Position numbers and translations under genes: made by a program. 14,195 bases of DNA from Muribaculaceae bacterium (GTDB taxonomy: Bacteria; Bacteroidota; Bacteroidia; Bacteroidales; Muribaculaceae), in NCBI GenBank assembly GCA_022511505.1, contig JAFLTK010000248.1:1-14195 (forward strand), written 5' to 3'. Below, one piece after another: positions 14,111-14,195 of the stretch; positions within the stretch are counted from its first letter, which is position 1, and each line of letters starts with the position of its first letter. The notes below the pieces were generated by a model that worked only from the letters and a program-made list of their open reading frames with translations, made no database searches and had not been told where the DNA came from.

Positions 14111-14129
14111 ATTGAGGGAGAGCCTCAAT
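14111..14129 (+). other. Leader hairpin upstream of tRNA-Asp
   Basis: ATTGAGG (14111-14117) pairs perfectly with CCTCAAT (14123-14129) around GAGAG. It would form at the very 5' end of the predicted precursor transcript, 14 bases before the tRNA. It may protect or present the 5' leader before RNase P cleavage (inference). Confidence 0.4.
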
Positions 14130-14143
14130 GAAGACTCTAAAAT

Positions 14144-14195
14144 GGTGTGGTAGTTCAGCTGGTTAGAATACCTGCCTGTCACGCAGGGGGTCGCG
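14144..14195 (+). tRNA. tRNA-Asp (anticodon GTC), 5' part
   Basis: The visible 52 bases fit the bacterial tRNA-Asp pattern: acceptor strand GGTGTGG (14144-14150), TA, a D arm with GTTC paired to GAAT, an anticodon stem CCTGC / GCAGG around the loop CTGTCAC with anticodon GTC at 14178-14180, a variable loop GGGTC and the first bases of the T arm. The gene is cut by the end of the window, so the T loop, the acceptor 3' strand (expected to pair with GGTGTGG) and any encoded CCA cannot be seen. Confidence 0.95.

Noticed and set aside
13952..14182. Minus-strand 76-codon open frame over the G-run block and tRNA region
   Set aside because: It overlaps the tRNA gene and its promoter on the other strand and shows no recognisable protein features.

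Overview
The window is a stretch of the division and cell wall (dcw) cluster of a member of the Bacteroidota, most likely order Bacteroidales and plausibly a Muribaculaceae-like gut bacterium; the family is a guess. The evidence is the gene order (ftsI-murE-mraY-murD-ftsW-murG-murC-ftsQ-ftsA-ftsZ), the absence of Shine-Dalgarno sequences, promoters of the Bacteroidota TTTG / TAnnTTTG type, a MraY with a large loop insertion, a penicillin-binding protein ending in a PASTA domain, and a final lipoprotein with a typical lipobox.

Layout: (1) 2-376 is the 3' end of the division transpeptidase gene ftsI. (2) 461-8516 holds murE, mraY, murD, ftsW, murG and murC, all on the + strand. They encode cytoplasmic and membrane steps of peptidoglycan precursor synthesis plus the septal glycosyltransferase FtsW. 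(3) 8527-12575 holds ftsQ, ftsA and ftsZ, the septal ring genes. A good promoter lies inside the 3' end of murC and could transcribe these three separately. (4) 12576-12889 is a non-coding gap with two perfect 15-bp inverted repeats, then an AT-rich promoter. (5) 12890-13966 encodes a trypsin-like serine protease lipoprotein whose base composition is much more AT-rich than the dcw genes. (6) 13967-14143 is a gap with a G-run block, a promoter and a small leader hairpin, followed by the 5' part of a tRNA-Asp(GTC) gene cut by the window end. murF and ddl, which sit in the E. coli cluster, are absent.

How the genes work together: MurC, MurD and MurE add L-Ala, D-Glu and (from the DNPR motif) meso-diaminopimelate to UDP-MurNAc. 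MraY moves the precursor to undecaprenyl phosphate and MurG adds GlcNAc to make lipid II. FtsW and FtsI polymerise and cross-link it at the septum, where FtsZ, FtsA and FtsQ organise the machine.

The coding content is ordinary. The unusual part is the spacers. The gaps before murG and ftsZ each hold a T-rich array of 9-nt units facing an AAC-rich array of 9-nt units, which runs to or almost to the start codon. The two loci share an identical 27-nt core. The spacers on both sides of murE hold 7-nt tandem repeats, one of which contains the murE stop codon. An 8-nt word, TAATTACA, precedes the starts of mraY, murD and ftsW. The gap after ftsZ looks like a structured RNA or repeat element. These are the best candidates for something undescribed; no function can be assigned from the sequence alone.
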